Source of the DNA: Bin87 sp965243255
GTDB lineage: Bacteria; Chloroflexota; Dehalococcoidia; Lucifugimonadales; UBA3495
Length of the DNA: 64,000 bases
Direction of reading: 5' to 3'
Assembly (NCBI GenBank): GCA_965243255.1
Contig: CBDEUH010000004.1
Span: 2,790,001-2,854,000 of the forward strand
Shown here: piece by piece, positions 34,491 to 42,233 of the stretch
Layout of the letters: every line of letters begins with the position of its first letter
Position numbering within the stretch: position 1 is the first letter of the stretch
Notes under the pieces: generated by a model
The model's database searches: none
What the model saw: the letters and a program-made list of their open reading frames with translations, nothing else
What the model was told of the DNA's origin: nothing
Made by a program: the position numbers and the translations under genes

Positions 34491-34709
34491 ATGCAGTGCC
34501 AAATATGCGGAAAATCCGGCATGACCGGCAACAACGTCAGCCACTCCAACCGCCGGACCAAGACCCGGTGGAAGGCCAACGTCCACAAGCAGACCCTGGC
34601 CATCGACGGCAAGCCCACGCGGGTCAAGATTTGCTCCCGCTGCCTGCGGACGATGTACAAGCCGCCCCGGGGGCCCAAGGCGCGAGCCAGAGCCGCCGCC
34701 GCGGCCTAG
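34491..34709 (+). CDS. rpmB: 50S ribosomal protein L28
   Basis: The 72-residue protein reads MQCQICGKSGMTGNNVSHSN, RRTKTRWKANVHKQTLAIDG, and ends VKICSRCLRTMYKPP. The two CxxC pairs are the zinc ligands of the C+ form of L28. It has an Ala/Arg-rich tail (KARARAAAAA). Monocistronic with its own extended -10 promoter. Confidence 0.95.
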   Translation: MQCQICGKSGMTGNNVSHSNRRTKTRWKANVHKQTLAIDGKPTRVKICSRCLRTMYKPPRGPKARARAAAAA

Positions 34710-34737
34710 CAACGCAACCAGGCAGCCGGTACGATAG

Positions 34738-34758
34738 GGGCAGGTACGATACCTGCCC
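34738..34758. terminator. bidirectional hairpin between rpmB and rpe
   Basis: GGGCAGGTA/TACCTGCCC with a 3-base loop, followed on the plus strand by TTACGTTTT. It lies between two converging genes and directly adjoins the rpe stop. The stem sequence resembles a widespread intergenic repeat. Confidence 0.65.
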
Positions 34759-35457
34759 TTACGTTTTGCCCGGAGTCAATCCGTCCACGCTGGCCCGCAG
34801 GGCGGCCATGGCCTCGGCTACGGACTGCTCCCGGTTGAAGATGGCGGTTCCGGCCACCAGGATCTCCGCGCCGGCGGAGACTGAATCCCGGGCCGTAGCG
34901 TCGGCCTTGACCCCGCCGTCCACTTCCAGCCTGGCGGGGTAGCCCTCTTCCTGAATTTTGCGGTGCAGACGCCGCAGCTTGTCCAACGCTGACGGGATGA
35001 AAGACTGTCCGCCGAATCCGGGGTTGACCGTCATCACCAGCACGATGTCCAGGTCGGGCAGCACCTCCTCCACCGCTGCGATGGGCGTGGCCGGATTGAT
35101 GGCGACGCCAACCTGGCAGCCCTGCTCCTTGACGTAGCCGATGGTCCGGTGCAGGTGGGCGCAGGCTTCGGCGTGGACCAGCACCTGGTCGGCGGCGCTC
35201 TTGACCAGGGCGGGCAGCAGGCGGTCGGGTTCGTGCACCATGAGGTGCAGGTTCAGGGGCAGGTCGGTGGCGCTGCGGATGGCGTCAACGACGACCTCGC
35301 CGAAGGAGATGTTGGGCACGAAACGGCCATCCATCACGTCCACGTGAATCAGGTCGGCGCCGGCGGCGTCGACGTCCCGCACCTGTTGGGCCAGCCGGCC
35401 GAAGTCAGCCGCCAGCACGGACGGGGCGATCTGGACGTGGGCTACGGAGCTGGTCAT
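34759..35457 (-). CDS. rpe: ribulose-phosphate 3-epimerase
   Basis: Rpe interconverts ribulose 5-phosphate and xylulose 5-phosphate in the pentose phosphate pathway. The 232-residue TIM-barrel protein has the family motifs IAPSVLAADFGRL, IHVDVMDGRFVPNISFG, LHLMVHEPD, VMTVNPGFGGQSF and LEVDGGVKAD. The ATG at 35457 overlaps the argH stop by four bases (ATGA), indicating translational coupling. A longer open frame upstream reads through argH and is not used. Confidence 0.95.
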   Translation of the reverse strand: MTSSVAHVQIAPSVLAADFGRLAQQVRDVDAAGADLIHVDVMDGRFVPNISFGEVVVDAIRSATDLPLNLHLMVHEPDRLLPALVKSAADQVLVHAEACAHLHRTIGYVKEQGCQVGVAINPATPIAAVEEVLPDLDIVLVMTVNPGFGGQSFIPSALDKLRRLHRKIQEEGYPARLEVDGGVKADATARDSVSAGAEILVAGTAIFNREQSVAEAMAALRASVDGLTPGKT

Positions 35458-36800
35458 GGGTTGCCGGCCTCTAGCAGAATCTTTCTGGCGCGGGCCAGGC
35501 CGTCGGCCACGCGGTTGGGCGCAGTGCCGCCGGGATTGTCGCGGGCGGCTACGGACGCAGCGGCGGTAATATCGTACACGTCCTCGGCGAAATGGGTTGA
35601 AAACTCGCGATACTTGGAGATGGGCAAGTCGGAGAGGGACAGGCCGGCGGATTCGCAATGCTGGCACAGCCGGCGCATCACGCCGTGAGCCTCCCGGAAG
35701 GGGACGCCCTTGCCGACCAGGTAGTCGGCCATATCGGTAGCCAGCATATAGCTCTCGCCGGCCAGCGATTCCACCCGCGCCGTGTTCAAAGCCATGCCGG
35801 GGAGCATATCGGCGAAGACGCGCAGGGTGGACAGCAGGGTGTCCACGGTGTCGAAAAAGCCTTCTTTGTCTTCCTGCAAGTCGCGGTTGTAGGTGAGGGG
35901 CAGCCCCTTAAGCACGGTGAGGATGGCCATCAGGCTGCCATAGACCCGGCCGGTTTTGCCCCGGGCGATTTCGGCGAAGTCGGGGTTGCGCTTCTGGGGC
36001 ATGATGCTGCTGCCGGTGGTGAACTCGTCGGCCAGGCGCACGAAGTCGAACTCGCGGCTGGACCAGATGACGATTTCCTCGGACAGCCGCGACAGGTGCA
36101 GCATCGCAATGGACGCCGCCGACTGGTATTCCACGATAAAATCCCGGTCGGCCACGGCGTCCATGCTGTTGGGGCTGATTGCGCTGAATCCCAACGCTTC
36201 GGCCACGGCCTGGCGGTCGGTGGGGTAGGGAACGCCGGCCAGCGCGCCGCTGCCCAGGGGCAGCACGTCCATGCGAGCGGCGCAGTCGGTGAAGCGGCCA
36301 ATGTCCCGCTGGAACATCTCGAAGTAGGCCAGCATGTGGTGGGCAAACAGCACGGGCTGGGCGCGCTGCAGGTGGGTGTAGCCTGGCATCACGACGCCGG
36401 CGTACTTCTCGGCCTGGCCGACCAAGGCACGCTGCACGCCGCGCAGGGCGTCGATGGTGTCGGCAATGGCCTCGCGAGTGTACAGGCGCATATCCAGGGC
36501 AACCTGGTCGTTGCGGGAGCGCCCCGTGTGCAGACGGCCGGCGGCGGGACCGATGAGGTCGGTGAGCCGGCGCTCGATGTTCATGTGCAGGTCTTCCAGG
36601 GCCGGGTCCCAGGGGAATTCGCCCCCCTCGATTTCGTCCTGCACCTGGCCCAGGCCGGCGATGATGCTATCGGCGTCGTCCTGGGTGATAATCCCCTGCC
36701 GGGCCAGCATGGCGGCGTGGGCCCTGGAACCGGCGATGTCCTGCCGATAGAGCCGACGGTCGTAGTGGATAGAGACCGTGTAGTCGCTGTGGTTGGTCAT
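35454..36800 (-). CDS. argH: argininosuccinate lyase
   Basis: ArgH splits argininosuccinate to arginine and fumarate. The 448-residue product has the key regions HTGRSRNDQVALDMRLYTRE, PGYTHLQRAQPVLFAHH and the fumarase-superfamily signature GSSIMPQKRNPD. The N-terminus is short: it begins MTNHSDYTVSIHYDRRLY, lacking the usual WGGRF segment of about 15-19 residues. An in-frame TGA upstream rules out an earlier start. It is coupled to rpe and follows a sugar isomerase-like gene after six bases. Confidence 0.93.
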   Translation of the reverse strand: MTNHSDYTVSIHYDRRLYRQDIAGSRAHAAMLARQGIITQDDADSIIAGLGQVQDEIEGGEFPWDPALEDLHMNIERRLTDLIGPAAGRLHTGRSRNDQVALDMRLYTREAIADTIDALRGVQRALVGQAEKYAGVVMPGYTHLQRAQPVLFAHHMLAYFEMFQRDIGRFTDCAARMDVLPLGSGALAGVPYPTDRQAVAEALGFSAISPNSMDAVADRDFIVEYQSAASIAMLHLSRLSEEIVIWSSREFDFVRLADEFTTGSSIMPQKRNPDFAEIARGKTGRVYGSLMAILTVLKGLPLTYNRDLQEDKEGFFDTVDTLLSTLRVFADMLPGMALNTARVESLAGESYMLATDMADYLVGKGVPFREAHGVMRRLCQHCESAGLSLSDLPISKYREFSTHFAEDVYDITAAASVAARDNPGGTAPNRVADGLARARKILLEAGNP

Positions 36801-36806
36801 TGGGGG

Positions 36807-37622
36807 TCAGGCGTCGAGGTATGCGAAGCTGGCGGCCAGGTTGTCGAACACGTCGTCGGCCGGGGGAATCTCCATGATGGCGGGGCCGTCGTAGGCTTTG
36901 CCGTGGAGGATGCGCAGCATGGCGCGGCAGTCCAGGTCGCCGTCGTCAACGCTGCCGATGGCGACGCCGTCGCGGGCCTGCTTGAAGTGGACAATCTTGA
37001 TGTAGTCGGCGGGCAGGCTGGCCAGCTCGTCCAGGGGATAGCTGTCGGGATGGCGACGCAGCTGGTTGGTCGGGTCGGGACACAATCCGAGATACTGCCC
37101 TTCCTCGTCGGTCAGCTGAGCGCGAACTTCCTGCACCAGCAGGGCCATGGAACGGAGGGGCTGTCCGGAGTTCTCCATGGAGAAAATGACGCCCTGCCGG
37201 GCCGCCTCACGCACCAGGGGCGCGATGCGGGCCGCGGCGTCGGCAACGTCGGCCGGCGTTTCCCAGGGGGTATCGGAGGCGCCGGGGTCAACGGTGCGCA
37301 GGTGCGGTTGGCCCCGGCCAACCAGGCGAGCGGCCTCCAACTGGGATTGGTACAGTCCGCCGTGGGCGTCGATGTCGGTGGTGATGCAGGGCAGGCCCAC
37401 GGCGAGGTCGAAAGTGAGGTCGGGGAAGCGGACCACGACGCTGGCCAGGGTTTCCAGGTTGGGACGCCAGCCGTCGCCCTCACCGGATTCGGCGTCGCCC
37501 AGGCAGGTTTGCCGTAGCTCGATGTGGAGTGAACCCCGGGCCTGGGCCTCGGCAATCAGGTCGCCCAGGTCGGCGTCGTCCAGCTGGTTGCGCCAAGAGT
37601 TGGTAATCGCGCCGTAAATCAT
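36807..37622 (-). CDS. sugar phosphate isomerase/epimerase-like TIM barrel
   Basis: The ATG at 37622 has GGAGGG upstream. The 271-residue protein is an AP-endonuclease-2-type TIM barrel (xylose isomerase-like fold, PF01261): LIAEAQARGSLHIELRQTCL, ARQGVIFSMENSGQPLRSMA, YLGLCPDPTNQL and ADYIKIVHFKQ, with the Glu (MENSG), Asp (CPDPTN) and His (VHFK) at metal-ligand positions. Substrate unknown. It is first in an operon with argH and rpe. Confidence 0.8.
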   Translation of the reverse strand: MIYGAITNSWRNQLDDADLGDLIAEAQARGSLHIELRQTCLGDAESGEGDGWRPNLETLASVVVRFPDLTFDLAVGLPCITTDIDAHGGLYQSQLEAARLVGRGQPHLRTVDPGASDTPWETPADVADAAARIAPLVREAARQGVIFSMENSGQPLRSMALLVQEVRAQLTDEEGQYLGLCPDPTNQLRRHPDSYPLDELASLPADYIKIVHFKQARDGVAIGSVDDGDLDCRAMLRILHGKAYDGPAIMEIPPADDVFDNLAASFAYLDA

Positions 37623-37730
37623 CGCAGCCCTCCGGTTGATTGGTGGGGTAGAGTCGGCGAAAACTATACCCCAGCCGGGGCTGACGCTCAACTATGCTAG
37701 AATTGCGCCAGGTTTTGCAGGAGGTTTGAG

Positions 37731-38084
37731 ATGGCTGAGCTGTACAGTGAAAGGTGCACGGCCTGCCGGCGCGATTCGCCCCACGTTACCGAGGCGGAAG
37801 TCGCTGAGTTGCATCCGGCGGTGAACGATTGGGCGCTGGTTGACGAGTCGGGCATTCCCAAGTTGGACCGGCAGTTCAAGTTTGCCAACTTCGTGGACGC
37901 GCTGGAGTTCACCAACGCGCTGGGCGAGCTGGCGGAGTCGGAGGGCCACCATCCCCGTCTGACCACCGAGTGGGGCCGGGTCAGCGTAACCTGGTGGACG
38001 CATAAAATCCGCAACCTGCACCGCAACGACTTCATCATGGCCGCCAAGACGGACCAGCTGTACGGGGAGCGGGCGGGTGCGTAA
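37731..38084 (+). CDS. 4a-hydroxytetrahydrobiopterin dehydratase
   Basis: Pterin-4a-carbinolamine dehydratase recycles the pterin cofactor and can act as DCoH-like partner. The 117-residue protein has the motif SEGHHPRLTTEWGRVSVTWW followed by THKIRNLHRNDF, with the catalytic His pair in GHHP and the TH. It carries an extra N-terminal CTACRRDSP segment. AGGAGG precedes the start. Divergent from the isomerase-argH-rpe operon; an LLM oxidoreductase follows after 21 bp. Confidence 0.9.
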   Translation: MAELYSERCTACRRDSPHVTEAEVAELHPAVNDWALVDESGIPKLDRQFKFANFVDALEFTNALGELAESEGHHPRLTTEWGRVSVTWWTHKIRNLHRNDFIMAAKTDQLYGERAGA

Positions 38085-38105
38085 GGGCAAAGGAGCCACT
38101 ACCAA

Positions 38106-39128
38106 ATGCGAGTTGTTTATTCCCTGAAATCCCGCGACCTGAACGCTGTGGCTGCCGAGGCGGCCTGGGCGGAGAGCATGGGCTACGACGGAGTGTCCAC
38201 CAACGAAACGGCGCACGATTCGTTCTTGCCGCTGGCGGTGGCGGCCACGTCCACCAGCCGGGTTACGCTGGAGACCCACGTGGCTATCGCCTTCCCGCGC
38301 TCGCCGATGGTGGTGGCCTATACCGCCCGTGACCTGCAGGACGGCAGCAACGGACGGTTCCGGTTGGGTTTGGGCACGCAGGTGAAGGGACACATCGAAC
38401 GGCGGTTTTCTACGCGCTGGACCGGCTCCGCAGGTTCGCGGCTGCGCGAGTACGTGCAGTCCCTGCGGGCGATCTGGAACTGCTGGGACACCGGCAGCAA
38501 CCTGGAATACGACGGCGACTTTTACCAGTTCTCGCTGATGACACCGTTCTTCAGTCCCGGCCCCAGCGAGTACAACCCGCCCGAGGTGTTCACCGCCGCC
38601 GTGAACGGCTACAACTGCCTGGTGGCCGGCGAGGTCGGCGACGGACTGATGCTGCACAGCCTCACCTCACCGGAGTACATCCAGCAGATGGTCAAGCCCA
38701 ACGTGGCCGCAGGCGCGCGGCGGGCCGGACGCGACCCGGAGGACGTAACCATCGTGGGCGGCGGTTTTATCGTTACCGGCCCGAACCGGGAGGCCATCCG
38801 GCAGCAGGTCGAGGCGACGCGGCGACGCATCTCTTTCTACTCGTCCACCCGCACCTATTTCCCGGTGCTGGAATGCCACGGCTTTGAGGACATCGGCAAA
38901 GAGCTGCACCGCCTGTCGCGCGAGGGCAAGTGGGACGAGATGCCTGCCCTGGTGCCTGACGAGATGCTCCACGCTTTCGCCACCATCGGCGAGTACGACG
39001 AAATAGCCGGGAAATTCGCGGAGAAGTACGGCGGCCTGGTGGACGAAATGCACTTCTCCTTCGATGCGCCCAGCGACGCGGAGCAAGCCCAGCTGCGGCG
39101 GATTGTGCGGGACTTGCAGGAACTGTAG
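38106..39128 (+). CDS. LLM-class (F420/FMN) oxidoreductase
   Basis: The 340-residue protein is a luciferase-like TIM barrel: WAESMGYDGVSTNETAHDSF, SRVTLETHVAIAFPRSPMVV, RFRLGLGTQVKGHIERRFST, and VFTAAVNGYNCLVAGEVGDG. The TQVKGHIERRF motif is typical of the MSMEG_2256-type F420-dependent group (TIGR03617). F420 rather than FMN use is inferred from this similarity. AAAGGAG nine bases upstream supports the start, and it is probably co-transcribed with the pterin dehydratase. Confidence 0.85.
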   Translation: MRVVYSLKSRDLNAVAAEAAWAESMGYDGVSTNETAHDSFLPLAVAATSTSRVTLETHVAIAFPRSPMVVAYTARDLQDGSNGRFRLGLGTQVKGHIERRFSTRWTGSAGSRLREYVQSLRAIWNCWDTGSNLEYDGDFYQFSLMTPFFSPGPSEYNPPEVFTAAVNGYNCLVAGEVGDGLMLHSLTSPEYIQQMVKPNVAAGARRAGRDPEDVTIVGGGFIVTGPNREAIRQQVEATRRRISFYSSTRTYFPVLECHGFEDIGKELHRLSREGKWDEMPALVPDEMLHAFATIGEYDEIAGKFAEKYGGLVDEMHFSFDAPSDAEQAQLRRIVRDLQEL

Positions 39129-39143
39129 GGGACGCCGGCCGGA

Positions 39144-39956
39144 CTAGCGGTTCAGCAGCCACCATTCGTCGGAGCCCAGGTTGAACTGGATGCGGCGGAA
39201 ACCCTCGGCGTAGGGTACGCCGCAGCGTTCGCCCTGCAGCCGGGAGCCCTCGGTCATTCGCTCCAGGCGCTGGGATGCGGTGCGCGCGCTGATCTGCGAC
39301 GCGTGCTGGCTGAGGGCGGCGGCCTTCATCAGAATGTGTTGCTCGTTGATCGATATAAAGGTATCGGGGCGCTCGGAACCCCAGAGCAACGCCTCCCCCA
39401 CCTGGTGCGGCTGCAGTCCCTCGGCGGCAATCTGCTCGGGGAAATCCAGCCAGCTCCAGGCGTAGGAGTATGCCGCGTCCAGCGCGGCCTGCCCGCTGTG
39501 GCGGTGGTCCCGATGCGTGTGCGACGTTACCCGGTAGGGGTCGATGCCGAAAATCACCTCGGGCTTGTGCCGCCGGATCTGGCGCACCACCTCGCCCCGG
39601 TATTTGTGAGTGTCCTCCAGCTCACCGTCGCCATAGCGCAGAAACACCACCTCGGAAACCCCCAGGACCCGGGCGGCGTTCTGCTGCTCTATCTCTCGGG
39701 TGGCCGCCAGCCCCTCGGGCGTGAAGGCGCGGTCGCCCGTGCCCTTGTTGCCGTTGGTGCACATCAGGATCACCACCTTGGTGCCCGATTCCGTGATCCA
39801 CTTGGCCATGGTGGCGCCGCAGCCGCCCTCGGCATCGTCGGGATGAGGCGTTACCACCAGGGCGCAGCGTGGCGCCTTGTCCATAACGTGGGGTTCGGGC
39901 GCGTATTCCTGGTTGGGATAGCCCCATCCGTCGATGCCGTGCGGTCGGCTGGTCAT
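39144..39956 (-). CDS. PIG-L family deacetylase
   Basis: The 270-residue product has the LmbE/PIG-L zinc site PHPDDAEGG (37-45) and the later His motif HTHRDHRHSG. These enzymes deacetylate GlcNAc-type or bacillithiol/mycothiol-type substrates; which one is unknown here. GGAG precedes the ATG at 39956, 20 bp after the aldehyde dehydrogenase stop, so the two are probably one operon. It converges on the LLM gene. Confidence 0.9.
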   Translation of the reverse strand: MTSRPHGIDGWGYPNQEYAPEPHVMDKAPRCALVVTPHPDDAEGGCGATMAKWITESGTKVVILMCTNGNKGTGDRAFTPEGLAATREIEQQNAARVLGVSEVVFLRYGDGELEDTHKYRGEVVRQIRRHKPEVIFGIDPYRVTSHTHRDHRHSGQAALDAAYSYAWSWLDFPEQIAAEGLQPHQVGEALLWGSERPDTFISINEQHILMKAAALSQHASQISARTASQRLERMTEGSRLQGERCGVPYAEGFRRIQFNLGSDEWWLLNR

Positions 39957-39976
39957 GTTGCAGCTCCGTGGTAGCC

Positions 39977-41395
39977 CTAGCCGCCCAGGTGGAAGACGAC
40001 CATCTTCAGCTCGGTCATCTCGTCGATGGCGTAGGCCGGGCCTTCCTTGCCCATGCCGCTGTCCTTGAGGCCGCCGTAGGGCATCACGTCGGCGCGCCAC
40101 TGGGGCGAGGAATTGATGTGCAGGTTGCCGGAGTGGACCTCCTGGGCGAATTTCATGGCCCAGTCCACGTTCTGGGTGAAGATGCCGGCGGATAGGCCAA
40201 AGCGGGTATCGTTGGCCTTGGCGATGGCGTCGTCAATGTCGTCAAAGGCGCTGACGGCGACGGCGGGGCCGAAGAGCTCTTCGCGGGAAATCAGCATCTC
40301 CGGGCGAGCGTCGGCGACCACGGTGGCGGAGTGCAGCGTGCCTTCCCGCCCGCCGCCGGCGATGACGCGGGCACCCTGGCCCACGGCCTCGGCAATCCAG
40401 CTCTCCACGCGCTCGGCGTCGGTCTGGCGAATCATCGGCCCCATCTTGACGTCTTCGTCGAAGGGGTTGCCGGCGGTGAACTCCTGGGTGGGCTTCACCA
40501 GCGCGTCCAGCAGGTCGGCGTAGATGGCGCGGGCGGCAAAGACCCGCTGGGTGGAGATGCAGACCTGGCCGGCGTTGGCGAAGCCGCTGGACACGGTGGC
40601 GGCGGCAACTTTCTCGATGTCGGCGTCGGACATGATGATGAGCGGGCTGTTGGAGCCCAGCTCCATGGTGACCTTCTTGATGCCGGCGTTGCGGCAAATC
40701 TGGTCGCCCACTTCCATGCTGCCGGTGAAGGTAATCTTGCGCACGTCGGGCGAGCCGGTGATGGCGTCGCCGATTTCAGCACCGGAGCCGGTGATGGTCT
40801 GGATGGCCTCTTCGGGCAGACCGGCTTCCAGCAGCAGGTCGGTGAGCTTGAGGGCGGACAGCGGAGTGTCGCCGGCCGGTTTGAGGATGACGGCGTTGCC
40901 GGCGGCCAGGGCCGGGCCGACCTTGTGGCAGACCAGGTTCAGCGGGAAGTTGAAGGGCGCGATGGCGGCCACGATACCCACCGGCACGCGGATGGTGAAC
41001 CCGAACTGGCTGACCACGCCGGGGGCCGCGTCTAGCGGCACGGTTTCGCCGTGCAGCCGCTTGGCCTCTTCTGCGGACAGGGTGAAGGTCTGGATGGCGC
41101 GCTGCACTTCGCCGCGGCCCTCGGCGATGACCTTGCCCTCTTCGCGGGTGATGGTCTCGGCCAGGTCGTCGGCGCGCTCTTCCATCAGCTCGGCGGTGCG
41201 CTTGAGGATGGTATAGCGGCGATGGGCCGGCAGCTTGGCCATCACGGCGGCGCCCCGTTTGGCGCTGGCGATGGCCGCCTCCACGTCTTCGGCAGTGCCC
41301 CGGGGCACGGTGTCGAAGGGGTTCTGGTCAAAGGGATTGATGACGGGCATCTTGGCATCGCGGTCAACCCACTGGCCGCAGATATACATCTTCAT
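39977..41395 (-). CDS. NAD(P)-dependent aldehyde dehydrogenase
   Basis: The 472-residue protein has the ALDH catalytic set: Asn149 (APFNFPLN), Glu245 (MELGSNSPL) and Cys279 (NAGQVCISTQR), plus the FTGSMEVG cofactor turn. The E-L-G-S-N variant at the Glu loop is common in lactaldehyde/glyceraldehyde-type relatives. AAGGAGACC upstream supports the ATG at 41395. Substrate unknown. It lies between a hypothetical gene and a PIG-L deacetylase on the same strand. Confidence 0.93.
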   Translation of the reverse strand: MKMYICGQWVDRDAKMPVINPFDQNPFDTVPRGTAEDVEAAIASAKRGAAVMAKLPAHRRYTILKRTAELMEERADDLAETITREEGKVIAEGRGEVQRAIQTFTLSAEEAKRLHGETVPLDAAPGVVSQFGFTIRVPVGIVAAIAPFNFPLNLVCHKVGPALAAGNAVILKPAGDTPLSALKLTDLLLEAGLPEEAIQTITGSGAEIGDAITGSPDVRKITFTGSMEVGDQICRNAGIKKVTMELGSNSPLIIMSDADIEKVAAATVSSGFANAGQVCISTQRVFAARAIYADLLDALVKPTQEFTAGNPFDEDVKMGPMIRQTDAERVESWIAEAVGQGARVIAGGGREGTLHSATVVADARPEMLISREELFGPAVAVSAFDDIDDAIAKANDTRFGLSAGIFTQNVDWAMKFAQEVHSGNLHINSSPQWRADVMPYGGLKDSGMGKEGPAYAIDEMTELKMVVFHLGG

Positions 41396-41408
41396 TGGGA
41401 GGTCTCCT

Positions 41409-42179
41409 TCAGTCTTCGGAATCGGATGTGCCGGCGCTGCTGACGGCGTTTTCGCCCAGCACGATTTTGCGGCCGGCGTTGGTAACGCGGTAGTGTCCCA
41501 GCTGACCGGGAATGCGCTCCATCCAGCGGAATTTGGAGCGGGCCGCGTTGCGCAAGGTCTGGACGAAGCTGTGAGGTATCGGCCAGCCGGCCAGGGTGAA
41601 CAGGCGGGACAGCTCGTCGGGGTCAACGCTCTTGACGGCCAGGTGCCGGTCGGCGGCTTCGGCGGCGACTACCACCCGCCGCATATCGCCCAGGGGATTC
41701 ACCCGCTGGCAGAAGGCGATGTATTCGTGCTCGTCCGGGGTGGACGGAGCGACAACCGGGGACGGCGCGGCAGTGGGCGCGGTTTGAGCGACGGCAGCCG
41801 CGGCGGGTTGGGCGGGAGTGGCAATAGTCGCATCCGGGTCGGCGGGCCGGTGAGCCGGCGCCGGTGGCGGGCTAGCCGCGGCGACGGCCGCCGGCTGGGG
41901 CACGCTGGCCGGGTCGCCGGCGGTTTCCTCGATGGGCGGATGATGGCCGTTGCCGGGCTGGGCCGTGTCAGTCCCGGCGGAGTCGTGGCTGATGGAATGC
42001 GCGCCGTTGGAGAGGGTGGCTGGCTCGGCGGGGCCGCCGGCGGCGGTACGGGCCGTCGAACTGACCGCGCCGTTCAGGTGGGGCATTGCCGAATACAGCA
42101 CCTCGCGAACGAAGTCCTTATCGTCGGCTTCGATGGACACCTGCGCGCCGGAGGGCAACGTAATGTTGAGCTTTATCAT
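41409..42179 (-). CDS. hypothetical protein with Ala/Pro-rich linker
   Basis: The 256-residue product (ATG at 42179) has a short N-terminal beta domain (MIKLNITLPSGAQVSIEADD) and a low-complexity Ala/Pro/Thr linker of about 110 residues. A conserved-looking C-terminal domain (EYIAFCQRVNPLGDMRRVVV, LSRLFTLAGWPIPHSFVQTL, WMERIPGQLGHYRVTNAGR) resembles a winged helix. Similar SFVQTLRNAAR domains are not known to me. It follows uvrC on the same strand after 54 bp. Confidence 0.6.
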   Translation of the reverse strand: MIKLNITLPSGAQVSIEADDKDFVREVLYSAMPHLNGAVSSTARTAAGGPAEPATLSNGAHSISHDSAGTDTAQPGNGHHPPIEETAGDPASVPQPAAVAAASPPPAPAHRPADPDATIATPAQPAAAAVAQTAPTAAPSPVVAPSTPDEHEYIAFCQRVNPLGDMRRVVVAAEAADRHLAVKSVDPDELSRLFTLAGWPIPHSFVQTLRNAARSKFRWMERIPGQLGHYRVTNAGRKIVLGENAVSSAGTSDSED

Positions 42180-42233
42180 CGGCACAATGGTAATGTACCG
42201 CCGGGGGTTGTGCAAGGCAGAACGACGGTCGGT

